A stretch of 64,000 bases of DNA from positions 679,627 through 743,626 of the forward strand of contig JAVLUZ010000583.1 of the NCBI GenBank assembly GCA_036768485.1, written 5' to 3'. Each line of letters starts with the position of its first letter. Position 1 is the stretch's first letter. Under the pieces are notes generated by a model. That model was given only the letters and a program-made list of their open reading frames with translations. It was not told the DNA's origin and searched no databases. Source of the DNA: Mermis nigrescens. Its lineage: Eukaryota; Nematoda; Enoplea; Mermithida; Mermithidae. Position numbers and translations under genes: made by a program. Shown piece after piece: positions 23,367 to 33,967 of the stretch.

Positions 23367-23765
23367 TCAAGCGCAATCGGGATAATTCGGGTGATTCAGA
23401 ATATAATTTAGCTTATCACCCACTGCACCGCATGCGTCGGCGCACGTGGAAATCACCTGAGTAGCCACGTTGCACGTGTTTTTGCCCGCCTCGAGTTTAA
23501 CGTAGCCCTTGTCGCCCCAATCGGCTCCCCAACTATTGCGAATGGTGTAAGTGGGGACGCAAGTGCTGTAATCATAGCCGGTGATAACGACGGCGTGGTT
23601 GGTCTCCTGATCGCACTGATACGGTCTAATGATGCCCGATCCGTTGTACAATTGCCACGCCTCGCTGGTGCCCACCAAAGCTATGACGGGCCCCCATCGT
23701 AACAAACGGGCCATGACCTCCTTTTCCTTTTGTCCGCTAACGTCGAAGGTGTCGGCGAATGAAAG
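23367..23765 (-). CDS. B1 exon 4: catalytic-His/Asn half
   Basis: LSFADTFDVSGQKEKEVMAR opens the exon. ETNHAVVITGYDYSTC holds the catalytic His and IRNSWGADWGDKGYVKLEAG the catalytic Asn. An extra C-terminal stretch with CADACG and PNYPDCA may form one more disulfide than typical cathepsins. Confidence 0.92.
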   Translation of the reverse strand, partial: LSFADTFDVSGQKEKEVMARLLRWGPVIALVGTSEAWQLYNGSGIIRPYQCDQETNHAVVITGYDYSTCVPTYTIRNSWGADWGDKGYVKLEAGKNTCNVATQVISTCADACGAVGDKLNYILNHPNYPDCA

Positions 23766-26700
23766 CTGATATTTGGGTGTAGGGAATTGGAATACTGAAT
23801 ATACGCAATCAAGGCCGTGTTCTAGAAAAAGCGGGGGTTGCCGCGCCCCCACCCACCCCCTCCTTGGCTGGAAACAACTTTGAAGGGTAAGATAATGCAC
23901 GGAAAGATGGAAAATTTGCGTTTCTTTGTCCAAAATTTTTTCTCATACGCGGCACACAAACGACGCCTTTTGAGGCTTATTAAAATGGAGAAATTTCTTT
24001 TAATCTTAATAAATAGAGCGTGTGGAAGATCGTCGAAAGATGCGGTTTCTCCAAGCAATCTTAAAGAAGTTTCTCAGATATGAATTAATTTATTTTGAGT
24101 CCGCCCCGCCCGCCCTGAGCGAATCCGGGATAAAAGTCTTTACGCACAAAATATGTAGAATACAGAATATACAAAATCTAATGTATAAAATGAAGAATCC
24201 AAAAGACCCCTTTCCTAGTAGAATAGACCCACTGAATTTCTGCTGTCCTTTTCTGATTTGGCATCACCAGACTCTCCTTATTATAAGTTGCTGCGGTAAA
24301 GCGATTCTGACCCTAAATGGACTGCTAGGCCAATGTGCGGGGGCAGTCCGGTTTGAAAGGTCAACCAAAGAGCATTTTTGAAATACAATAGCCCACAAAA
24401 TTCGTAAAAATTATATAATACGCGTAGTGTATAAACTGCTCACAATTTTTAGTTTGTGGTCAATTTCTAGCCATTTTTCGGGAAAGTTTATTTTTTGACC
24501 ATTTTTGACTGTTATGTTGACTTGTTTTTCCCAGAAAACTTTGTCTTTTGTCTTTTTGAAAGCATGAATACTATAGATCTACTAGACTCTCAAATCTCCA
24601 ATGTGCATTTCTGGTCCCTACGGGTTTCAGACAGGCTTGAATCTGAAATCAAACGCCGAATATAACAAAAATACAAAATCCCTGACCACATACGCGATCT
24701 CTAAACACCTAAAGTCAGGTTTAAGCCTGGCTTGAGCCTGAACAAATTGAAACCTAGTTTGCTTGAATTTATATAATTAAAGCTTTGAATTTTTCTCGGA
24801 AAAGATAAATGAAAAGACATTGAGCGACGCTTAGAGAATTTTTAGCCGGTTTTTGAAATCAAAAAATGCCGAGTTTTTCGACACCAAGAAATAAATATCA
24901 GCCCAAAGCTGAAACTGAAACGAATTTCAGAATAAATACAGTGAAAATGCGAACGATAAGCTTTGTACTTTCAAAATTTGAAGTGTTTTAATACGACGAA
25001 ATAGTCGCTTGTATTGATTTGCTCAATCATCGTTGTCTTTTCTAAAGGTACAAAATGCATGAAGAAAGTAATTTAAAGACATAAAAATGAAAAAGTATGA
25101 ATTAAAAGAAAATGAAATGTAAAAAATGCTAGAATATATTTTTAGAGGTAGGAAGTGATATATGAGTATGAACATAGCTTCGTTTTATTTCAACTTTCGT
25201 ACTGATATTGGTCGAGGTTGGCAGCCGTAGTCACTCCTGCAAGTATCATTTAGCGCCACATACGGATAACAATTTTCGGCGGGAATTCCGCATGTGGTCG
25301 CTCCTTGTTGCTGACAATTCACAAAGTTGCCCAAAATATAATTGGGCCAACCGCCCGCGCACTGATAAGCATCCGGTTCACTGAAACAGTCGACGACATA
25401 CTGAGCTGACAAAGGTTCCGGCGGCGTCTGCACATCCCAATATCTGTCCTCAACGTTTCTCTGAGCTAATAATAAATCGGTCGTTGCAAATGCGTAACAA
25501 GCGCCGCAAGTTTTTTGATCCCTTATCGGTGGAAAAACGTTTTTCGACGTCCATTGCAAGCTGTTGCACGTCTCTGATTAACAGTTGTCATTTAAAAATT
25601 AATAATTACACCCATGCATGCAGCGTGGGAATTTTGAGAGGGGTCAGCCCCAAAAAATTAAAAAAATGGTTTTTGAACTAAAGAACGATGGGCACACGTC
25701 AAAAACATAAAAAAATAAAGAATATCGAAAAATTTGACAAAATTGAACTAAATATAGTCAAAAAATGTGTATATGGCGCGGAATTTTATTCCCCCCCCGA
25801 ATCCCGATGCTGTGCATGTCTGTTGCTGATGCTGACCCCTGCAAAATGCTGCGTCCCCCCAGAATTGTCGATGTTTGTGAAAATTGTAAAAAGTGTGCCC
25901 TTTCACGCGTTTTTCCTCATCAAGTGCCTTTTTTGGACCCATAAATGGTGGGTACGCGTCAAAAACATCGTTTTTCGGCGTTTCTGACGATTCTCTATCT
26001 TTCTAGAGCATTAAAACACAACAAATTTCAAATTAAGTCAAAAAAAGTCGAACAAATTGAACAAAATAGAGTCAAAACATGAGTGTATTACGCGGAACGC
26101 CGAAACTTTGATTGAGCAAATAGATAGCTAAACAAGCTTAAAAATGCACCTTTTCCACGAATTTTTTTGAAATTCTTTGGGAATTTTCGAAAAATCGCAA
26201 GTTCTGGGGGGAATTTCTGGGGGAGGGGTGAATGGAAATTTTTTCTGGGGTTGCACTCCTCCCCCAACCTCCCACCAAGATAATGCATGGTCAGCACCCA
26301 TTCTGCGGGGGTCAAACTCTTCCCCCAAGAAAACGTAGAAATTGTACCGAAAAATTATTCTTGGAGCAAACGTTGACAAAGTGATCGCGTTTGGGAAACG
26401 TTTTTTCTTACACAATATGTACACGAAAGAGATTTGGGAGGATTTGAACTCATAGAATTTATGAAACCCCGCAAACACCTATAATTATTTTTTTGAGATT
26501 TTTTTCGTTTTTTTGCGATTTAAGTGTGTTAATGTAAAGATTTCTCTTATTAATGTTGCAGTTTGTAGTAATATATGCAATGCAAGCATGGCTTTGGGTC
26601 TATGGTCTAGCATTTAGGAAGAAAAAATGTTTTCTGTGGAAAATAAGGCAAAATCAAGGAAAGAAAAGAACTAAGATCAAAAGTTTTCGGCAAAGGTGCA

Positions 26701-29305
26701 TGCAATTGACAAAAACTAATGAACCTTCTTTGACCCTTACCCCAAACCAACCTGACCCATCAGACCAGCCATGCTGCAAGTATATACTTGTGATATTTGT
26801 TACATCAAAAGCGATCGGATATACTTTTATTAATTAATACAAGATTGCTCTAATTGCTCTAGCGAATTTCTGAACTTTTGTAACCATCCCAAGTTTTTAA
26901 ACTAAGTTAAGAAGAGAAATTTGATATGAGGCCGATCAGACGGGCAGAAACCAAATTTTGGGGTCTGATTTGGCAAAAGCGCAAAAAACCAAAAATTGGA
27001 TTCTTAAGGTCGGCCGGATTCTGTGAAGGGGGTTCATATTTTGGATAGTCTCAAGTACACAACCCATAGTTCATAATATGAGATAGTAAGCAGGAAATTT
27101 TCCTTTTGAACTGAATCGGTGCTTCTATTGCCAAATTAGACTTTTTCATTACTATTAATGCTCAAAGAGTATTGAACGCATATGCACAGATGAGCATACC
27201 TAATAATTAAGAAATGCGTTTTTTATTATTGAAGCGACATGTAAGAATCAAATAGACAAATCATGATTCTAATAACAAAAAATTGTACAAATATTAAGGA
27301 AATAATTATAATAATAAATAATACAAATTCTTACTATCAGCCGCTGGACCAACCGGGGCAGGAGGCCCCATAGGGGGAGCAGGAGGCCCCATAGGGGGAG
27401 CAGGAGGCCCCATAGGAGGAGCAGGAGGCCCCATAGGAGGAGCAGGAGGCCCCATAGGAGGAGCAGGAGGCCCCATCGGAGGAGCGAGCGGCTCCATAAA
27501 GAAGCCAAGCGGCATCAATATTTCGGACCAAGCGAGAGCAGCAGGCCCGGCGGGCCCGTATTGCTTGGCTTTTTTATTCTTAGGAGCGACTAAACCGAGG
27601 TGCAATTTTTTGAAAGCGTCGAACGTTTTGTCGGCGAATTTTGTGATGCCAAACGATGCGTCATAGGGCGAAATTCGCTTTTGGGACAATAAAGCAATTT
27701 TTTGTCCATTGTTGGCAAAAACCTTCAGAATTTCGATTTCATCCACGTTCTTTGGATATTTTTTTCCGAACTTTCGTTTGAATTCGGCGTAATCCGCCGT
27801 TACGTTTGATAATAGATCATCTGGTCGGATAAGCGGGAATATTGAAGCGACCGAAAGTGCAGGAGGATATTGCACTCGAAATCCCGATACCACTGAAATG
27901 ATAATAGTCAGAAGCACGTATGAGCACAGATTCTGGGGGCTTAGACCATACTTGGAGTTTAAAGTACCCCCACCCCCATTCCAGCAGATTACAGTAGACC
28001 CCTAGAATTGTATACCCTTGAGTGAAAGAAATTTTGCCGGAAACGGAGTCGGTGTGTTTACTCCGATGGGCTCTACTTGGGGAACTCCGGTTCTGGCACT
28101 TTGGACTACCCTAGAGCGGAGAAACCCCCGACGGAATCGGGGTCAGCTTTATATATAAATAATGGAGTATCTCGTTTCCGAGATCCTAAGCCCCCTCAGT
28201 GGGAGAAATTTTGCAGAACGGGGTTAGGGGTGTTCACCCTGATGGGCCCTACTTGTGGAAACCCGGTTTCGCCATTTTGAACTGCCCTATGGTTGAGATA
28301 CCCCTGACGGATCCGGGGTCAGCTTCACATACAAATAATGGCGTACCCTGTTTCCGAGCACCTAAACCCCCTTCAGTAGGTGGAATTTTGCCGAAAACGA
28401 GGTTGTGTGTGTTGACCCTGATGGGCCCTACATGGGAACCCCGGTTCCGGCAATTTAGACTGCCCCCAGGGCGGAGAAGCCCCCCCTGACGGAAGCAAGA
28501 ATTCTTATTCTAGGTTGATGAAAGAGGGATTTAAGGGGCGGGAGGCAGCCGTCTTCCCATTGACCAAGAATATTTAGCGAGATAACGAATATGTGATTTG
28601 CAATAATTTTTAGCCGTTCATGATTATGATTTCTCACATTTTTCTGGCGCTTCGCGCCGAATAATACCTATTAATGATATTGATTTACTTTCTTGGCGGC
28701 CCAGAAATCATAATTCTGCTCAGAAAATAAGTTTTAAAGCGGTTTTAAAAGCACAAACAGATTTTTCAGTATAGTTTTCTTCTATTTTAAACACTTTTTA
28801 CGTCAAATGTTACAAACGCAGGTAATAGTGCAGTAATTCAAGCGTCTAAAGACTCTTCCGCTATCATTTCCCGAATTTTCCGGCGCTTCGCGTCAGAATT
28901 TCGCTCAAACCAAAGAAATTTAATAATTTCTCAAGAGAAATTGTCGAAAATTTCGAATTTTTTTGAAAGAATGTTGTGTCTAAGCAATTTTAAATGAAGA
29001 GAACACAAAACGTCGAAAAACGCTGCTTCGTACAGGAGTGGCACATTTTTTAACTTATTTCCGACTGTTTCCGGAAAAGTTGGGGTACCCGCCTCCCCCT
29101 TAGGAAAATCCTATATCCGACACTGCTGTTGAAAAGACAAGAATTCAAGCTTACATAGTCTATCGGCTACTATCGCATCTCTTTCGCATGATTTCATGTT
29201 CATCAGAAAATCAGATTCGCTTTCATCATCATCACCTGTGGTATCGCCAGTACTTTTTGACATCCAAATGCCAGCGATGACCAGTAGAATACCGAACGAC
29301 ATCAT
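23367..29305 (-). CDS. Papain-family cysteine protease B1 with proline-rich linker, complete, 4 exons
   Basis: Exons (- strand): 29305-29155, 27892-27335, 25573-25203, 23765-23367. Phases are 1, 1, 0, giving 492 residues. The signal peptide (1-16 or so) is followed by an acidic run (GDDDESESD), an I29-type propeptide (about 72-140), then a linker with six copies of a seven-residue APPMGPP repeat (about 185-230). The catalytic domain follows: Cys262 in TCGACYAFA, His417 in NHAVVITGYD, Asn437 in IRNSWGADWG. All catalytic residues are intact. The repeat-rich linker is unusual between propeptide and protease; it may act as a spacer that is removed on activation (inference). Introns are larger than in A1 and hold satellite-like and family 2 and 5 repeats. 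B2 is its diverged partner. Confidence 0.88.
23838..24133. repeat. Dispersed element family 5 in B1 intron 3
   Basis: It runs from TGCCGCGCCCCCACCCACCC through GGTAAGATAATGCACGGAAAG to GCCCGCCCTGAGCGAATCCG. It is reverse-oriented relative to the copy at 4,632. Confidence 0.6.
25203..25573 (-). CDS. B1 exon 3: catalytic-Cys half
   Basis: After TGTTAATCAG the exon encodes TCNSLQWTSKNVFPPIRDQK, then TCGACYAFATTDLLLAQRN with the active-site Cys. LSAQYVVDCFSEPDAYQCAG and YPYVALNDTC follow. It ends in phase 0 after PIS before GTACGA. Confidence 0.92.
25612..26330. repeat. Two family 2 elements in B1 intron 2
   Basis: A shorter copy (about 25,612-25,810) and a longer one (about 25,912-26,330) share GATGGGCACACGTCAAAAAC / GGTGGGTACGCGTCAAAAAC and an ATTGAACAAAATAGAGTC phrase. 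The longer has a G-rich right end. Their hairpin cores are decayed (ACGCGGAACGCCG at about 26,089). Confidence 0.55.
27335..27892 (-). CDS. B1 exon 2: I29-type propeptide and proline-rich linker
   Basis: The acceptor is TTATCATTTCAG. Encoded are YAEFKRKFGKKYPKNVDEIE and DASFGITKFADKTFDAFKKL, the I29 signatures. The linker that follows is rich in Ala, Pro, Gly and Met. It ends in phase 1 before GTAAGA. Confidence 0.88.
27352..27487 (-). repeat. In-frame 21-bp repeat encoding APPMGPP, six units
   Basis: On the + strand the unit is GGCCCCATAGGAGGAGCAGGA. Six units stay in frame and differ only at silent positions (AGG or GGG). B2 has eight units in the same place, so the array length is changing by slippage. 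Confidence 0.9.
28030..28500. repeat. GC-rich tandem repeat, period about 178 bp, about 2.6 copies
   Basis: GATGGGC(T/C)CTAC recurs at about 28,065, 28,243 and 28,422, along with TTTCCGAG(A/C)(T/C)CCTAA. The block is much richer in GC than its surroundings and lies in B1 intron 1. I find no equivalent in B2 intron 1. Because the period is not a multiple of three, the open frames across it are not coding. Confidence 0.75.
28620..29095. repeat. Family 2-like sequence, inverted, with two GCTTCGC hairpins
   Basis: GGCGCTTCGCGCC at 28,646-28,658 and GGCGCTTCGCGTC at 28,882-28,894 sit in AT-rich DNA. ACAGATTTTTCAGTATAGTT (about 28,755) recurs at about 32,502. Confidence 0.55.
29155..29305 (-). CDS. 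B1 exon 1: signal peptide, acidic segment, CERDAI end
   Basis: MMSFGILLVIAGIWMSKSTG is a signal peptide, followed by eight acidic residues and SCERDAIVADRL. The donor is GTAAGC with one base of the split codon, matching exon 2. The same ends (GIWMSK and CERDAI) occur in B2 exon 1, which supports assigning it to the protease. Confidence 0.7.
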
Positions 29306-30929
29306 CTATAAAAGACATAACTTTATAGTCTGGTTTACATAACTTTGGGCATCAATTTTAAAAAGTTTTATCGACAGTAAGCAGACAGATTACTATAAGT
29401 TAGGTAGATCAATACTATAATCGCAATTTATCAGCTTATTGTTGGATATAGTTTCTATAACTTAACTGAATGCGTAACTTATGCATAATTTCGAGACTTA
29501 TCATTTTTGCCTTTAGATTTATCTCATTTTTATGGAGAAAGTTTAGCTTTCTGCTATGATCATGTCCTGATAGGAGAATTTGAATAAATAAATTTTTTGG
29601 AACAGTCTTCGGAATCAGACAAGTTTAATTGACAGAAACTAAGGCGTTCTCTGTGCATTTGTAAGAAACACAGCAAGGAAAAATGAGAATGATGAGATGA
29701 GAGATTAAAAGTGCGGAGAAAAAGGAGAGAGAAAATTATTAAAATAATATGATATTGTTTAAAAATATAAAAATATAATAGAAAGTAAATTGTTAACAAT
29801 AAACATGTAAAATGAATAATCATAAGAATGCGGATGCATGTCCGTACGATCAAAGAGCACTTAAATATCACGTGAGTTACCAAGAAGTTCAGGCGCTTTA
29901 TATAATAGTTAAACTATAAATATTAATATAAATAATTATGAAATCGAAAAAATTAACATTTTATAAATAGTGTACTTGTTTAGTTTTCGCACATCGGTCG
30001 ATATGAATTTTCAGTTATATTATTGATAAATTGAACGAGATGAATTAAGTTTGTAATCATAAATATTAATCGAGTCATTGCAGATGGTAAAAAAATTTTA
30101 TACCTAGTTAATTTCTTTTTTAACGCTTGAATCGACAAGAATTGTTAAGCATATTATTATTAACTCGAACAAGATAAATTAGTTCCGTATATATACAAAA
30201 GCGTCCATTTAAAAATCGAATATTTTAGAATCGAGTACTTTCAGCGCAAATGAATAATAATATCTAATTCCTTTTATGCACATTGTATTTTAATATTTTT
30301 ATGGTTTGCCTATTTTGCTCACGCATTTAGCCGTATTCAAAGCTAAAATGAAAAATATGGGTTCCGTCAGAAATCAGTAAAAAATCAGTCTGAAAAGATT
30401 TGATTTTTTACAAAACTTGCATAAAAGAAAAGCAGGTGCGCATAATTTGTTCTAATGAAAATCAGTTTAATATTGAGCTACAGGATGTTAAAGTTCACAA
30501 TTCAACAGTACTTTAGAATAAGCGGTTCTGACATTTACTGTAAGTCGGTTTCCTCTTTATGTTTCTTAGGCTGAGGCTTTGTTTTAGACCAAGTAGAGTT
30601 TAACGTTGCTAAGGATGATATGTAACAAGTAGGATGACTTTTAAGCGTTGGGCGAAAATTTTCATAAATTTGCATATATATTTTAGAAAAAGATATTTAG
30701 GCAAAACGATTAGTAAAATCGTCTTAAGCATATCGGGAATATGGCGAAAAATTATGCTTTGGCAAAAAAAGTTCTAAAAAAGAATTTTATGTACCAATGC
30801 TAAATTACGAAAAACACGAATTTGCGGTAAAATCCGGATAATTGCGGGAAACATTCTCCGTGATTCTTACTATTTCGGCATGTTTCGTAAAAGTCCGGAC
30901 GGTCTAGAGCTTTTAAAGGAGTTTTGACC

Positions 30930-31196
30930 ATAAGTGGGTAGCACCAAAATTCTGGAGGGTGCTTTTCAAAGGTCAAAAAATGGACTTAAAAATGGTGGTA
31001 TGGCTAAAAGACACCATTTTTCAATGCTTTTATTGAAAACTATTTATTGGCTTCAAAAAAATTGCGCAACAAACGAAAAAAAATTTTCAAAAATTGAACT
31101 CTGGGGGAGTATTTTGATTTCTGGGGGGGGTTCTTCGGCCTTCTGGGGGAGCGGGTGTATACCTCCACAAACTACTCCCCACGCCCACGTGTGGTT
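30930..31196 (+). repeat. Dispersed element family 3
   Basis: It runs from GTGGGTAGCACCAAAATTCTG through AATGGTGGTATGGCTAAAAG and a G-rich CTGGGGGAGTATTTTGATTT to CCCACGTGTGG. Inverted copies are at 31,444 and 44,535. Confidence 0.7.
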
Positions 31197-31443
31197 TTGA
31201 CGAAACCCATGTTCTGCATTTACTCCCGATTTCAGTTTTTTTATACTTTTAATTTTTGTTATTGCATAATATGAGATACATATATATTTACAGAGGAGCA
31301 TGTAATACAGAAAAAGCAAAAAAATCACACGACATTGTCTGATAGTGACCAAAATTGATGATAACCCGAGATCTTGGACGACTGAATCCGATTTTGTGAT
31401 TGCATGAAGTTTGGATCTGTTTGCAGCCATGACGTTCCTTTCA

Positions 31444-31708
31444 TTGCGATGCGACCATACCTGGGCGTGGGAGGGGGTTTGGGGCTATGCACCCCCAGAA
31501 ATTGAAATACCCCTCAGAAACCAAAATACCCCCTTCCAGAATTCAATTTTTGAAAATTTTTTTCGCAATTTTTTGATGCCAATGGATAGTGCTCGATGAG
31601 AAACGTTTAAAAATGGTGTTTTTTCGCCATACCACCATTTTTTAGGGCCATTTTTCGACCTCTGAAAAACTCTTGCACCCCCAGAACTTTGGTGCCGCCC
31701 ACCTATGG
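31444..31708 (-). repeat. Dispersed element family 3, inverted copy
   Basis: It starts CGACCATACCTGGGCGTGGG and ends GTGCCGCCCACCTATGG. Together with 30,930-31,196 it forms an inverted pair around about 250 bp. Confidence 0.7.
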
Positions 31709-31970
31709 ATGCGACCTGTTTTCGATTCTTTACTTGTTTGGCGTCATCATAATATGGCTGGTTCTTTATTTTTCGGTCGATGTAAGAAAAATTCATTTCT
31801 GACGAAGACAATTGCTAGTGCATCATTTTAATCACCTTTGCTTTGCACATACTGCTTACTTCTTTGAATTAATGGGAACATTAAATTGTTTTTTAAACTC
31901 GTTTTCTATCTTCAAAGCTTATCGAGAAATGTTCGACATTTGCGCGTAATAAGCGTGATATAATTGCTCT

Positions 31971-31976
31971 TTTATT
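31971..31976 (-). promoter_or_regulatory. Poly(A) signal after the C exon
   Basis: AATAAA on the - strand, 23 bases beyond the stop codon at 31999. The D exon has the same signal at 58,707-58,712. Confidence 0.45.
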
Positions 31977-31998
31977 TTTAAAATAAAATGTCAATAAG

Positions 31999-32397
31999 TT
32001 AGACGCAATCGGGATAATGCGGATGTCTAGTAATATAATCAAAATTTTCGCCTGTGGCGCCGCATCGACCGAAACACGTTGAAACGACCTCGGTGGCCAC
32101 GTTGCACGTATTTCTGCTTGCCTCGAGTTTCGCGTAACCTTTGTCGCCCCAATCGGCTCCCCAACTGTTACGAATCGTGTAAGTGGGGACGCAGGTGGTG
32201 TAATCGTAGCCAGTAATTATGATAGAATGGCTAAGTTTTCTGTCGCATTGATAAGGTCTAAAGGCTCCCGATCCGTTGTATAATTGCCACTCCTTGGTGA
32301 CTCCCACGAACGCCCTGACGGGTCCCCATTGCAGCAAACGAGCCATTTTTTTCTTTTCGTTCTGTCCCCTGAGGTCGAAGCCTTTGGCGAATGAAAG
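31999..32397 (-). pseudogene. Protease C: last exon only (papain-family, His/Asn half)
   Basis: The open exon of 132 codons follows ACGCAATTTCAG and matches exon 4 of B1 and B2. It has LSFAKGFDLRGQNEKKKMAR, catalytic His in LSHSIIITGYD and Asn in IRNSWGADWGDKGYAKLEAS, and ends PHYPDCV. No exon 1-3 equivalents exist in the 1.45 kb before the duplication junction at 33,846, so the gene has no catalytic Cys half and cannot make a whole protease here. The exon itself has no stop or frameshift, so the loss may be recent or the exon may be used by another transcript. It is the positional partner of D but well diverged from it. Confidence 0.75.
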
Positions 32398-33845
32398 CTG
32401 AAATTGCGTATGTCTCATTAACAAACATGCGATTAATGGAGGGGGTGGGGTCCACAGTTGCTGTCGTTTTTTTCCATTGTTCCATTATATTCCACAAACA
32501 GATTTTTCAGCATAGTTTTCTTCTATTTTAAGCACTTTTCAAGTCAAATGCTACGAATGCAGGATTTTCTCGAGGCGGCTAGACCATACATCTTCTTGGG
32601 GAAGGGGTTTGACCCTTAGAATAGAAAAGTGACCTCAGCAAAATGGCTGCGCTCCCAGAATTGTCGATTTTTTGTAAAAATTGTAAAAAGTTTACTTTTA
32701 AACCCTAGCACTACTATACGGATATATGGGAAAATGTATGGTTTAAGGAAATCGAGGGTTTTTTTTGTTGTTTTCTGCCTTTTTTGATGAAAATTCTTAC
32801 ATGTACCTTGTAAACATACTTTATTTTATGAGATTCGCGGTCCATTTATCTATAAAAAGAGCTAATGTAGTTGAAATTCGAACTGGTACATTGTTCACGA
32901 CATGATACGTCTAAAAACGGATAGGAGTCTACGTACATGTATAAAAGCGAAAGTATTATGAGAGCTGTTGAGAAATAGCAGTGTCCAGGAAAGGCAACAT
33001 CGCTTTAGCTCGGATCATCGATGGGTTAACTACTGTAAGTAGAATCAAGAAATAATCGCTTTTGCTTCTTGAACTTTGACAAGCGCTTGCTGACGGAACA
33101 TTCATAATTTTTATATAATAAATAAAATTTTCTTTTTTGTTTTACGCTAATTCGACAACCATTAAATTAATGTTTATTGTAATAAGAATGATAATGATAG
33201 AAAGTACTAATAATAACAGATCTAATACTTATAATAACAATAACATTATAAAAGAAGATATGGGAATATTATACAACAATGGATTTCGAGATGTCTGTGT
33301 GTGTTTTTTATCAGAAATTTCTTCGCGCTATGAAGAGAAGGGACGTTTAAGACAAAAGTACAGCGGGGGTACCTAGTAAGAAATCAATAAACATCACGAA
33401 CTACAAAAAATATACAGTAATACGTAGAAACGTTTAAAGGTTAGTATACGGTAATTACTAACAGACATGCACGTGGGCGGTTGGGGTTCTAGAACCCGCA
33501 GAATAAAAAATGAAAATTTTGTGGGGGAAATGAGGCAAAATGGAGGTAAAAAACGGATGAAAATTGAAAATTTTCTTTAAAAGTGCTCAAAATTGATCGT
33601 TAGCTGTGTAATAACGTTATTTTAACGCTATTTTAGCGCGTATACCAGTTCTTTAAGGTCATTTTAGCCCAAAAATGCCTGATTTTGACCCGCCCCCGTA
33701 CTATGTGACCCCCTCCCCCACCCGGATCGGTCATGATGTGCACACTACATAGCATTTGTTCAAATTTTATCGCGTGAAAAATCATTAATTTTGACAATAA
33801 TATCATTTCAATGGACACGTTTCTATTAGTTCAAATAATTCCTTG
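32398..33845. other. Spacer between the C exon and the duplication junction
   Basis: No gene was seen. It has a fragment related to 28,755 (about 32,500-32,570), a family 2 fragment (about 32,630-32,700), AT-rich DNA and a family 1 element at 33,463-33,743. Confidence 0.6.
33463..33743. repeat. Dispersed element family 1, full length, next to the junction
   Basis: It runs from AGACATGCACGTGGGCGGTT to GGATCGGTCATGATGTGCAC, with GGGTTCTAGAACCC, GAGGCAAAATGGAGGTAAAA and TAACGTTATTTTAACGCTAT inside. It ends about 100 bp before the point where copy 2 begins. Confidence 0.7.
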
Positions 33846-33967
33846 TTGATGCGAATGGAAAAGCCGAAGGAGAACAAGATGAAGAAAATAGTGAAATTGG
33901 TTCATCGTATACACCCATTGACTTGGTCGAACTTAGGCGATTTTCTGCAGAAAGCTACACGACATGA
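33846..33967 (+). pseudogene. Truncated copy of the cyclase last exon
   Basis: It matches 10,754-10,875 almost base for base, including the TGA at 33,965-33,967. It starts mid-codon with no acceptor and no upstream cyclase exons, so it is a duplication relic. Confidence 0.9.

Larger units (their letters stand above)
29306..31998. other. B1-C intergenic spacer
   Basis: No gene was seen. The span 29,880-30,190 has a weak but collinear match to 56,165-56,470 in copy 2. Two family 3 elements in opposite orientation lie at 30,930 and 31,444. Confidence 0.55.
10754..33845. repeat. Tandem segmental duplication, copy 1 (cyclase tail, A1, B1, C last exon)
   Basis: Sequence from TTGATGCGAATGGAAAAGCC (10,754) onward reappears from 33,846, collinear and in the same orientation. 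The offset is about 23,080-23,092 bp through gene A and grows to about 26.2 kb after insertions in copy 2. The right end is inferred from the junction at 33,845. Homology beyond about 29.3 kb is visible but weak. Confidence 0.88.

Noticed and set aside
28077..28489. Repetitive + strand frames with MGPT and KPP phrases
   Set aside because: They are produced by the 178-bp tandem repeat, whose period shifts frame every unit.
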